64,000 nt of DNA from Tibeticola sediminis. Lineage in GTDB: Bacteria; Pseudomonadota; Gammaproteobacteria; Burkholderiales; Burkholderiaceae_C. A model generated the notes under the pieces. The model was not told the origin of the DNA. It saw only the letters and a program-made list of their open reading frames with translations, and ran no database searches. The stretch covers positions 186,001-250,000 of the forward strand of contig NZ_RKQL01000001.1 of NCBI RefSeq assembly GCF_003843835.1. Reading direction: 5' to 3'. Below, piece after piece: positions 1 to 7,559 of this stretch (within the stretch, counting starts at the first letter, position 1; each line of letters starts with the position of its first letter). The position numbers were made by a program, and so were the translations under genes.

Positions 1-1039
1 GGTTGTTGACCGAGATCCGGATGATGCGAATCAGCGGGCCTTGCTTGGCGTATTCGCGCATGTAGATCGCCGCCATCACGCCAAAGGGCGTCACGATGAC
101 CGACATCAGCAGCACCATCATGACCGTTCCGAAGATGGCCGGGAAAATGCCGCCCTCGGTGTTGGCTTCGCGCGGATCGTCCGTCAGGAATTCCCAGAAC
201 TTACGCCCGTAATGCACGAATTTTTCGCCCAGATTCATCGCGTTGGGTCGATAGATGTCCGCGATGACGGCGAATTTCACTTCCTTCTCCTGGCCGTCCA
301 TGATCTCGGCCACGAGCGAATCCCGAGCGATCTCGTCCCGCAGCTTCTGCAACTGGGCCTGCAGCACGGAGAACTCCTCATCGAGTTTGGCTCGGCGCTG
401 CTCGAGGCTGGCCTTGAGTTCGGGCGTCAGCGCATTCCTGATTTCCGCCCGACGCTGCTCGAGCCGCAGCTGCTCGATCCGATAGTTGACATCGCCGATG
501 TCTTTTTTCTCGAGCTTATAGATCTGCGCAAACAGCTTCTTCGCGCGGTCGAATCGGGCCTGTGCCTGCACCCAGGCCTGAGGTCCCTCGGCGACGACCT
601 GGTCGTTTTCCTTGACCGCCTTGAGGTGCCCGTAAAAATTGCCCCACTCGCGGCGCTCGATGGTGATGAGATCTTGCGGAAAAGCAATCGGCCCCAAGAG
701 GGGTTCAGGGAACCAGCGGAAATCGGCACCCGTCACGTCCCGGTTCCCCATCTTGAAGAGCGCCCGGGTGACGAATTTTTCCTGACTGTCGATGTTGAAG
801 CCCGAATCGCGCAGGCGCCGCACCGCGACTTCTTCACGTTCGCGGATTTCACCGATGAGGCGGATCTTCGAGCCATCCCGCTCGGTGAAGCTGGTTTCAG
901 CGACCGCCTTGGGCCAAAAATGCCCGAGCCCCCGCCCTGCCGTGAGCAACAGTACGGAAACCACCATCACCACCGCGAGCGCGACCGCCCCAGCGGTGAG
1001 CCAGATGCCGGGACTACCGGATTTGAACCAGTCTTTCAT
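1..1039 (-). CDS. pstA: Phosphate ABC transporter permease PstA (3' end outside window)
   Basis: The gene reads leftward off the edge of the window, so only about the first 345 codons are present. The start is the ATG at 1037-1039, giving MKDWFKSGSPGIWL followed by one hydrophobic helix. A long, charged, coiled-coil-like periplasmic stretch follows before the membrane core, the extended form of PstA common in proteobacteria. PstA pairs with PstC to form the inner-membrane channel of the high-affinity phosphate importer, driven by PstB. It starts 34 bases after the pstC stop on the same strand, so it is co-transcribed. The identity rests on the sequence pattern and its neighbours pstC and pstS. 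PstB is expected beyond the window. Confidence 0.88.
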   Translation of the reverse strand, partial: MKDWFKSGSPGIWLTAGAVALAVVMVVSVLLLTAGRGLGHFWPKAVAETSFTERDGSKIRLIGEIREREEVAVRRLRDSGFNIDSQEKFVTRALFKMGNRDVTGADFRWFPEPLLGPIAFPQDLITIERREWGNFYGHLKAVKENDQVVAEGPQAWVQAQARFDRAKKLFAQIYKLEKKDIGDVNYRIEQLRLEQRRAEIRNALTPELKASLEQRRAKLDEEFSVLQAQLQKLRDEIARDSLVAEIMDGQEKEVKFAVIADIYRPNAMNLGEKFVHYGRKFWEFLTDDPREANTEGGIFPAIFGTVMMVLLMSVIVTPFGVMAAIYMREYAKQGPLIRIIRISVNN

Positions 1040-1073
1040 GACTTCTCGTGGCCTTCTATTTCTATAGGAGCAA

Positions 1074-3341
1074 TCAAACCGTGCTGTACTTTTCGCGCAA
1101 GCGCTGCCGAACCAACTCGGCCACGGTGTTCACGATGAAGGTGAACGCAAACAGAATCAGCGCCGAGAGGAACAGCAACCGGTAGTGGGTTTCACCCACG
1201 CCGGCCTCGGGCATTTCGACGCCGATGTTGGCCGACAAGGTGCGAAAGCCGGTGAACATGCTGAAATCCATGACTGCGGTGTTGCCGGTGGCCATGAGCA
1301 CGATCATGGTTTCACCCACCGCCCGCCCCAAGCCGATCATGACGGCCGAGAAAATACCGGGGCTTGCCGTCTGCAGCACCACCCGGGTCAGCGTCTGCCA
1401 AGGCGTCGCGCCCAACGCGAGCGAGCCGGCGGTCAGGTGTTTGGGCACCGAGAAGATCGCGTCCTCGGCGATCGAAAAGATCGTCGGCGTCACGGCAAAC
1501 CCCATGGCGATCCCGACGACGAGGGAGTTGCGCTGCTCGAACTTGATGCCCATGGTGTTGCTCAACCAGTACGGCATGTCGCCGCCAAAGAAAGCCGCTT
1601 CGATCGGGTGACCGAGGCTGAGCAGTCCCCAGAACAACACCAGGATGATGGGGATCAGCAAGGCGGCTTCCCAGCCCGCGGGCACCCGGTCGCGCCAGGG
1701 GCCGGGCAACCGGTAATAAATCAACGATGCCAGCAGAATGCCAAACGGGAACAGCACCAGGCACAACAACACGCCGGCCAGGTTGTTTTCGACATAGGGC
1801 GCGAGCCACAAGCCCGCCAGAAAACCCAGCACCACCGTCGGCAAAGCCTGCATGATTTCGATCGTGGGCTTGACGATGGAACTCATGCGCGGGGACATGA
1901 AATACGCCGTGAAGATGGCGCCCAGCAAAGCGAGCGGTACGGCCACGATCATCGCGTAGAACGCCGCTTTCAAGGTGCCATAGGTCAGCGGCGCCAGGCT
2001 GAATTTCGGCTCGAAATCCGCGTTTGCCGCAGCCGATTGCCAGGCGTAAACCGGCTCCTCATAGCCCTCGTACCAGACTTTGCCCCACAGAGCGCTCCAG
2101 GACACCTCGGGATAGTTGTTCTCGACCGCAGCGACATAGGTCTGGCCCTGATCGTCCTGCGCGATGTAACCGTTGCCGCGCGGCGGAAGGGCCAGAGCGA
2201 CGATGGGGCGATCACTGAGTTCTCGGGTGAAGAGTTGGCGGTTCGAGGTCGCAAAATAAACGCCGATTTCCCCGCGGTCACTGCCCGCGCTGAAGCCCTT
2301 GCGATGGAACTCGGGCGCCAGCGTGCGAATGGCGCCGTCCATGGGCTTGAAGCTACGGATCTTGCGCAGTTTGAAATGGGTGCCCTCGACCCGGACGGGG
2401 AACCACTGCGTGAGGCTGCCCTTGTCGGTGCCGACGATCAGTGAAAAGCCGCCACTGAGCATCGTGAGGGCGGTGACCCGCTCCTCAGGGGCGGCGATGT
2501 CGAGGGTCTCGAGCAGCTTGGGTGCAGCCTTGTCGGAAATGTCGTAGCGCAGCAGCGTGCGGTCGCCACTGAGCACATACATTTCGCGCTGCTTGTCTTC
2601 GATCAGGATGTCGCGCACCTCGCGCGGTGCGGGGCTGATCTCGGATTGCTGAATTTCGCTCTTTTCCTCACCTGTGATGGGGTTGCGCTCGACCTTCACG
2701 CCCGACAGGAACAAGCGGCCGCCTTCGGTCAAAGCCGCGACCGTCGAGCCTTCCTCAGACTGCTGCATACCGAGGCGCGCCACCGCGCTGCCGTCGGTCG
2801 CGATCTTCAGCGGCGCTTCGCCCAGGGGGAAGGCCACATCGGGGTCGATCCGGCGCGTGCTGCCCTCGAACGAGACCTTGAACTCGGGCTTGAGCACCAA
2901 CACCGAACCATCGGACAAGCCGAGCCCCATCGCATAGGTCGACAGCGCGCCGCGAGAGAACGCAGTGACTCGGGTGTCCTTGGGCAGCGGCACGGCCAGC
3001 TCTTTGAGCGGCTGGCCGGAGCCATAGGCGAAAAAATGAAGCGCCGGGGCCGCGGTCACGCGCAGCCCGATTTCGCGCTGTTCTTCGGCGGTGTAGAGCA
3101 AGCTTGGCGACGCAGACCCGCCAGGGACGGCAAATCGGGCTTCATCATGCACCTCGGGCGGCGTGAACAAGGGCAGAACGACACTACCGAGATAGACAAA
3201 GATGGCCAAAATGGCAGCGATGACGCCGATGCCGCCCACGGACATGACCCGTTGAAACAACCGGTCTCGCAGCATGCGCCCGGCCATGGCCGTCTGCATG
3301 GTGGCGGCGTTCTGGCTTTGCTTTGTGGCTGAGGTGCTCAT
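1074..3341 (-). CDS. pstC: Phosphate ABC transporter permease PstC, large form
   Basis: 755 aa. The start chosen is the ATG giving MSTSATKQSQN; upstream in-frame codons run into the repeat element at 3365-3525 and are unlikely to be translated. A first membrane helix (about residues 36-59) is followed by a roughly 350-residue periplasmic domain, then the permease core, with the conserved EAA-like segment near ALGATPWQTLTRVV. This long form (over 700 aa rather than about 320) is known in proteobacteria and fits the equally extended PstA. It works with PstA, PstB and PstS in phosphate import. It is separated from the pstS-lipoprotein pair by an intrinsic terminator and a mobile repeat, so its transcription may need readthrough or its own promoter. 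Confidence 0.93.
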   Translation of the reverse strand: MSTSATKQSQNAATMQTAMAGRMLRDRLFQRVMSVGGIGVIAAILAIFVYLGSVVLPLFTPPEVHDEARFAVPGGSASPSLLYTAEEQREIGLRVTAAPALHFFAYGSGQPLKELAVPLPKDTRVTAFSRGALSTYAMGLGLSDGSVLVLKPEFKVSFEGSTRRIDPDVAFPLGEAPLKIATDGSAVARLGMQQSEEGSTVAALTEGGRLFLSGVKVERNPITGEEKSEIQQSEISPAPREVRDILIEDKQREMYVLSGDRTLLRYDISDKAAPKLLETLDIAAPEERVTALTMLSGGFSLIVGTDKGSLTQWFPVRVEGTHFKLRKIRSFKPMDGAIRTLAPEFHRKGFSAGSDRGEIGVYFATSNRQLFTRELSDRPIVALALPPRGNGYIAQDDQGQTYVAAVENNYPEVSWSALWGKVWYEGYEEPVYAWQSAAANADFEPKFSLAPLTYGTLKAAFYAMIVAVPLALLGAIFTAYFMSPRMSSIVKPTIEIMQALPTVVLGFLAGLWLAPYVENNLAGVLLCLVLFPFGILLASLIYYRLPGPWRDRVPAGWEAALLIPIILVLFWGLLSLGHPIEAAFFGGDMPYWLSNTMGIKFEQRNSLVVGIAMGFAVTPTIFSIAEDAIFSVPKHLTAGSLALGATPWQTLTRVVLQTASPGIFSAVMIGLGRAVGETMIVLMATGNTAVMDFSMFTGFRTLSANIGVEMPEAGVGETHYRLLFLSALILFAFTFIVNTVAELVRQRLREKYSTV

Positions 3342-3364
3342 CTGTATGGCTTTTGAAGTCTTAG

Positions 3365-3525
3365 GGCAACGCTGAACAAGTCCCTCGCGCGTCGCGCATC
3401 CCGGCTGCGGGCGGTCTGCTTCGTTGCAAATCCTCGCCATAGCTACGGCTATGGCTGCGGTTTGCGCCTCGCATCCCATCCCGCGGCCGGGCGCGCGCCA
3501 TCGCGGGAACTTATTCAGCGTTGCC
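3365..3525. repeat. MITE-like element, full copy 1 (161 bp)
   Basis: The ends are inverted repeats of about 20 bp beginning GGCAACGCTGAA. The element is flanked on both sides by TTAG (3361-3364 and 3526-3529), a 4-bp target duplication. By eye, a second copy at 17325-17485 is the same length and differs at about seven positions, in the opposite orientation. Inside, an 8-bp perfect stem (GCCATAGC/GCTATGGC, 3436-3455) encloses the tetraloop TACG. The GG-starting ends and YTAR-type duplication resemble IS5-group insertion sequences, so this is probably a non-autonomous derivative. It encodes no convincing protein. Confidence 0.85.
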
Positions 3526-3552
3526 TTAGGCGCCAGGTTCTCCCTGTCTGGC

Positions 3553-3579
3553 AAAAAAGACGGGCCCGGCTGGCCCGTC
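3553..3579 (-). terminator. Intrinsic terminator after the pst lipoprotein gene
   Basis: On the minus strand the 8-bp stem GACGGGCC/GGCCCGTC closes a 5-base loop and runs directly into six T residues. It lies 20 bases past the stop of the lipoprotein gene, so transcripts from the pstS promoter should mostly end here before pstC. Confidence 0.85.
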
Positions 3580-3599
3580 ACAGATTCGTCATCTTACTG

Positions 3600-4220
3600 T
3601 CACTTCATGCCATGCAGCGACTTGAACTTCTCGATGCGCGCGGTCGGCCGGCCTTGCTTGGCCGTCTCGGTGTTGAGCACCCAAACCAGCGTCGCGCCCT
3701 TGGGGCCCGCGCCGATGTCGCTCATCGCCAGACCCACCTCGCCCGACTGAATGAAGGACTTCATGTCGGCATAACGGTCGAAGACGTAGAAACGCCCGTC
3801 CTTGACAACCTCGCCGTAGAAGTCTTTGGCGTTGGCCTCGATCTTGCCGTCGTAGAGCTGCTCGGCCAAACCCGGGCCCTTCGCTTTGACGTCTTCATTG
3901 CTGAGCGCAAACACCACCGTTTGTCCGGCTGGGCCCGCGCCGATGCGGGTCTGCCGCAGCGCCACTTCTTCGGTATCGAGATAGATCAGGTAGAGCTTGG
4001 GGTCGGTGAAATAGTAGAGGCGCCCGTCTTCGGGCATGGCGACGAACAGGTTTTGGACCCGGCTCGCTGCCTTTTCGGCGGGCGCGGGCGCTGCCGCTGG
4101 GCTACCCGCAGGCGCGGCCGAGGGGGCGTTGGTGTTGGACGGCGTGCTGGCACAGCCACCGAGAAACAGCGTCGACGCCTCGAGAAGCGCAACCGCGGCG
4201 GGCAATAGGTATCGTTTCAT
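3600..4220 (-). CDS. Predicted outer-membrane lipoprotein with a duplicated module, in the pst operon
   Basis: 206 aa. A signal peptide ends in the lipobox LGGC (Cys23), followed by an Ala/Pro/Ser-rich linker to about residue 50. The rest is two related modules of about 70 residues, each with DGR(L/F)Y, a (D/E)EV(A/G)L segment, an IGAGP(A/K)G turn and a VV(F/W)-containing strand. No family with known function is recognised. It sits between pstS (68 bases upstream) and an intrinsic terminator, so it is probably made together with the phosphate-binding protein under phosphate limitation. A role in holding or guiding a phosphorus source or pst components in the periplasm is possible but only inferred from position. 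Confidence 0.82.
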   Translation of the reverse strand: MKRYLLPAAVALLEASTLFLGGCASTPSNTNAPSAAPAGSPAAAPAPAEKAASRVQNLFVAMPEDGRLYYFTDPKLYLIYLDTEEVALRQTRIGAGPAGQTVVFALSNEDVKAKGPGLAEQLYDGKIEANAKDFYGEVVKDGRFYVFDRYADMKSFIQSGEVGLAMSDIGAGPKGATLVWVLNTETAKQGRPTARIEKFKSLHGMK

Positions 4221-4242
4221 GAGTCAATTCCTTGGTTGAGCA

Positions 4243-4270
4243 GCCGGGCCCAGCCAGCGCCAGGCCCGGC
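4243..4270 (-). other. Hairpin between pstS and the lipoprotein gene
   Basis: GCCGGGCC and GGCCCGGC form a perfect 8-bp stem with a 12-base loop just after the pstS stop and before the next gene on the same strand. There is no T-run, so it is not an intrinsic terminator. Such intercistronic hairpins after binding-protein genes can protect the upstream mRNA and raise PstS relative to downstream products. Confidence 0.55.
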
Positions 4271-4287
4271 TTCAGGATTGCCTGCGC

Positions 4288-5271
4288 TTACTTTTGCAGC
4301 TCGTCGAGAGCTTTTTTGGCCATGGTGGCCGGCAGCGGCACGAAGCCGTCCTTCACGACGACCTTTTGACCCTGCTGCGACAGCACCAGCTTGAAGAACT
4401 CACGCTCCAGCGGCGGCAGGGCTTGGTTCGGTTTCTTGTTCACGTACACATAGAGCACGCGCGCCAGCGGGTAGGTTCCATCGAGCGCGTGCTTGGGATC
4501 GGCTTCGACGTAAGGATCACCCTTTTTCTTCGACAGCGGCACGGCGCGCACACCCGAGGTCTTGTAGCCGATGCCCGAGTAACCGATCGCGTTGAGCTGC
4601 GAAGACACCGACTGGACGACGGAGGCCGACCCGGGTTGCTCGGCCACGTTCTTCTTCAGGTCGCCCTTGCACAGCGCGTGCTCTTTGAAATAACCATAAG
4701 TGCCCGAGACCGAGTTGCGGCTGTAGAGCGCGATGTCGCGGTTGGTCCAGTCGCCGGTCAGGCCCACCTGCCCCCACTTGGTGATGTCGGTCGGGTGGCC
4801 GCATTTGCGCGTGGACGAGAAAATCGCGTCGACTTCCGGAATGCTCAAGCCCTTGATGGGGTTGTCTTTGTTGACGTAGACGGCGAGCGCGTCGATGGCG
4901 ACCGGCACCGCGGTCGGCTTGTAGCCGTGCTTCTTCTCGAACGCCTCGACTTCCTTGGCGGTCATCATCCGGCTCATGGGGCCGAAGTTCGAGGTGCCCT
5001 CGGTCAGGGCCGGCGGCGCAGTCGAGGAGCCCGCGCCCTGGATCTGGATGTTGACGTTGGGGTAGAGGCGCTTGTATTCCTCAGCCCAGAGCGTCATGAG
5101 GTTGTTGAGGGTGTCCGAGCCGATGCTCGTGAAGTTGCCAGCCACACCGGAGGCCTTTTGGTAGACGGGCAGGTTGGGATCGACCTGCACGGCTTGCGCG
5201 TACGCCGTTTGGGCCACCAGCCCGACGCTCAACAGGCCCAGGGCGGCCCACCATTTCTTCAGCTTCATCAC
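4288..5271 (-). CDS. pstS: Periplasmic phosphate-binding protein PstS
   Basis: 327 aa. An N-terminal signal peptide ends near AYA (residue 25). The mature protein has the PstS phosphate-binding segments [19 protein letters not shown] and [10 protein letters not shown]. It captures phosphate in the periplasm and delivers it to the PstC/PstA channel. It is the first gene of the minus-strand pst cluster, and a Pho-box-like promoter lies immediately upstream, as expected for a PhoB-activated gene. The start ATG fits the signal peptide; ATGATG gives two adjacent possible starts. Confidence 0.96.
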   Translation of the reverse strand: MMKLKKWWAALGLLSVGLVAQTAYAQAVQVDPNLPVYQKASGVAGNFTSIGSDTLNNLMTLWAEEYKRLYPNVNIQIQGAGSSTAPPALTEGTSNFGPMSRMMTAKEVEAFEKKHGYKPTAVPVAIDALAVYVNKDNPIKGLSIPEVDAIFSSTRKCGHPTDITKWGQVGLTGDWTNRDIALYSRNSVSGTYGYFKEHALCKGDLKKNVAEQPGSASVVQSVSSQLNAIGYSGIGYKTSGVRAVPLSKKKGDPYVEADPKHALDGTYPLARVLYVYVNKKPNQALPPLEREFFKLVLSQQGQKVVVKDGFVPLPATMAKKALDELQK

Positions 5272-5321
5272 AACTCCTTGCGGTTGAAATCCATGACCAC
5301 GGCAATTGCACGGGTGAGCGC

Positions 5322-5355
5322 ACTGTACGACGCAAAAATGACAGTTTCGTGAACG
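5322..5355 (-). promoter_or_regulatory. Pho box and -10 for pstS
   Basis: Read on the minus strand, CGTTCAC-GAAA-CTGTCAT matches the paired 7-mer, 4-base-spaced Pho box consensus (CTGTCAT repeats) at 5 and 7 of 7 positions. It is followed after 10 bases by TACAGT (5322-5327), a plausible -10. The upstream half overlaps a 7-bp inverted repeat, TTCGTGA...TCACGAA. Confidence 0.75.
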
Positions 5356-5447
5356 TCACGAAGCCGCCGGCGAGCCCCCTCGCGCGGGCATGGCGGCGGG
5401 GTAGGATGCGAGCTGCGCTTGTTCTGCACCCAAAAACCGCCTCGCTC

Positions 5448-6953
5448 ATGGAAAACGGAACCCTGCTTGCCGCCATCGATCTCGGATCGAACAGTTTTCG
5501 GCTCGAAATCGGGCGATTCGAGCATGGCTTGATCCGCCGCGTCGAGTACCTGAAAGAAACGGTGCGCCAGGGCGCCGGCCTCGACGAGGACCGCAATCTG
5601 ACGGCCGAAGCGATGCAGCGCGGCTGGGCTTGCCTGGCGCGGTTTTCCGAGCGGCTGGCCGGCTTTTCCCGCCGGCAGGTGCGCGCAGTGGCGACGCAAA
5701 CGCTGCGTGAGGCCCGCAACCGGGATGTTTTCCTGGCCGGCGCGCAGCAGATCCTCGGCTTTCCGATCGACGTGGTCGCTGGGCGGGAGGAGGCGCGCCT
5801 GATCTACCTCGGCGTCGCGCACCTGCTGCCGGCCAGCGAAGAGCGTCGGCTGGTGGTCGATATCGGCGGGCGGTCGACGGAGCTGATTCTGGGCGTGGGC
5901 TACGAGCCTTTGGTCATGGAGTCGTTCCGGGTGGGTTCGGTGGCGTGGTCGATGCGGCATTTCCCGGACGGTCGCTTGACCGAGCGCGCCTTTCAGCATG
6001 CCGACGTGGCCGCCAAGGCCGTGCTCGACGAAGCCCTCGCGGCCTTCCCGCGGGAGCGCTGGGATACCGCCTATGGGGCTTCCGGGACCATCGGCGCCGT
6101 CGGTGACGCGCTGGCGGCGGCAGGATGGCCCGCCGGCACGATCGACCGCGCGGGCCTCGACTGGCTGCAGGAGCGGCTGTTGCGAGCCCGCACCGTCGAG
6201 CGCATCGTGATCGAGGGCATCAAAGAGGATCGGCGAGCGGTCATCGGCGGCGGCCTCTCAGTGCTGCGGGCCGTGTTCGATCTGCTGCAAATCGACCGTC
6301 TGCATGTGGCCGCTGGCGCCTTGCGCCATGGCGTGCTCTACGACCTGATCGACCGCGAAGCCCGTGCGACCGACCCGCGGGTGGCGACCGTGACGCGTCT
6401 GGCGCGCCGCTTCGAGGTCGACGCCGAGCAGGCCGACCGCGTCTCGCGCACGGCCCTGGCCCTGTTTGGGCAGACCGTGTCCGAAGGGTCTACCGAAGCC
6501 GAGCGCGAGCGGCTCGAGCGCAAGCTGAACTGGGCGGCGCAACTGCATGAGATCGGCGCACAGATCTCGCACAGCAACTACCACCGCCACGGCGCCTACA
6601 TCCTCGACAACGCCGATGCACCCGGCTTTTCGCTGCCGGAGTTGCACCGGCTGAGCCAACTCGTGCTGGGGCACCGCGGCAAGCTGCGCAAGCTCGACCC
6701 CGATCTGATCGCGGACACGGTGTTCGCGCGCCAGCTCATGGCCCTGCGCCTGGCCGCCCTGCTCTGCCATGCGCGGCGCGACCCCGACCTCGAAGGGCTG
6801 ACGCTCCAGTTCGATGATCGCCGGCTGCGGCGCTTCGTGCTGACGGCCCGCGAGGGCTGGGCTGCAGCCTGGCCTCAGAGCGCGCACCTGCTGCATGAAG
6901 AATCGCTGGCCTGGCAAAAAACGCCTTGGCAGCTCAAGCTGGTCGGCCTTTGA
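5448..6953 (+). CDS. ppx: Exopolyphosphatase (Ppx/GppA family)
   Basis: 501 aa. The start chosen is the ATG giving MENGTLLAAIDLGSNSFRL, which places the sugar-kinase/actin-like phosphate-binding loop at the usual distance from the N-terminus. Longer starts would run into the pstS promoter. The second phosphate loop is seen at VVDIGGRSTELI, and the C-terminal half carries the helical HD-like extension of full-length Ppx. The enzyme releases phosphate from polyphosphate chain ends, or hydrolyses pppGpp. It is divergent from pstS and faces the sixA-ppk pair, so polyphosphate synthesis and breakdown genes lie together. Confidence 0.94.
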   Translation: MENGTLLAAIDLGSNSFRLEIGRFEHGLIRRVEYLKETVRQGAGLDEDRNLTAEAMQRGWACLARFSERLAGFSRRQVRAVATQTLREARNRDVFLAGAQQILGFPIDVVAGREEARLIYLGVAHLLPASEERRLVVDIGGRSTELILGVGYEPLVMESFRVGSVAWSMRHFPDGRLTERAFQHADVAAKAVLDEALAAFPRERWDTAYGASGTIGAVGDALAAAGWPAGTIDRAGLDWLQERLLRARTVERIVIEGIKEDRRAVIGGGLSVLRAVFDLLQIDRLHVAAGALRHGVLYDLIDREARATDPRVATVTRLARRFEVDAEQADRVSRTALALFGQTVSEGSTEAERERLERKLNWAAQLHEIGAQISHSNYHRHGAYILDNADAPGFSLPELHRLSQLVLGHRGKLRKLDPDLIADTVFARQLMALRLAALLCHARRDPDLEGLTLQFDDRRLRRFVLTAREGWAAAWPQSAHLLHEESLAWQKTPWQLKLVGL

Positions 6954-7097
6954 AGCCCCGCCGCCGACTCATCCCAGACCCGCCCATCAGGGCCGTGGTG
7001 CCGAGCGGAAACCTCGTTCGCTCCTGATTTCAGAGCAATGAAAGACCGAATGATGCCGGTGTCCGCCCAATTGAGCCAAATTTTCGGTCTATGAGCG

Positions 7098-7559
7098 TCA
7101 AAGCAGCTCTGGACTTTGAACCGTGCGCACCAGGGTTTGCCACTGGCCATCGCGCTCGCGAGCGCGCAGCCACCACAGCGCGCCCTTGCGAACGGCGCAA
7201 CTGCCGGAGGCCAGCCCCAGCACCTGCGCGATCGCCTCGCCGAGGGCGGGCTGGTGCCCAACGACGACGACGAGTTGCTTTCCGGTGGGCCACTGCACCA
7301 GATTGAGCAAGTCGGACGCGCTGCCGTCGGGCGCGAGTTCCGCTCGCAGCTTGTAGCGCCGCTTGAGCGCCCGGGCGGTCTGCTCCGTGCGCACGGCTGG
7401 ACTGCACAGCACCCGCGCGCCCTCGGGCAACTGGCGCTCGAGCCAATCGGCCATGCGTGCCGCCTGCTTTTCGCCCTTGGCGGTCAGGCGCCGGGACAGG
7501 TCATCCTGCCCCTCGGCGGCGACTTCGGCCTCGGCATGGCGCCAAAGAATCAACTCCAT
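7098..7559 (-). CDS. sixA: Phosphohistidine phosphatase SixA
   Basis: 153 aa, histidine-phosphatase fold. The catalytic RH(A/G) motif is LWRHAEAE near the N-terminus, and the second catalytic histidine is in VVVGHQPALG. SixA removes phosphate from histidine residues of phosphotransfer proteins. The ATG at 7557-7559 overlaps the last ten bases of ppk, indicating translational coupling with polyphosphate kinase. Extending upstream would only add sequence antisense-like to ppk in another frame, so the short form is used. Confidence 0.9.
   Translation of the reverse strand: MELILWRHAEAEVAAEGQDDLSRRLTAKGEKQAARMADWLERQLPEGARVLCSPAVRTEQTARALKRRYKLRAELAPDGSASDLLNLVQWPTGKQLVVVVGHQPALGEAIAQVLGLASGSCAVRKGALWWLRARERDGQWQTLVRTVQSPELL

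Noticed and set aside
3424-3531. A short peptide frame (MQILAIATAMAAVCASH...) shared by both full copies of the mobile repeat
   Set aside because: It is conserved only because the DNA repeat is; no ribosome-binding site, and it ends at or beyond the element border in different ways.
5349-5447. Longer ppx N-terminus
   Set aside because: It would begin inside the Pho box of pstS and adds residues before the conserved AIDLGSNS start of the family.
7043-7090. Inverted repeat AGACCGAA/TTCGGTCT between ppx and sixA
   Set aside because: The loop is 32 bases and no T-run follows; it could help convergent termination but evidence is too weak. A short frame across it has no support.
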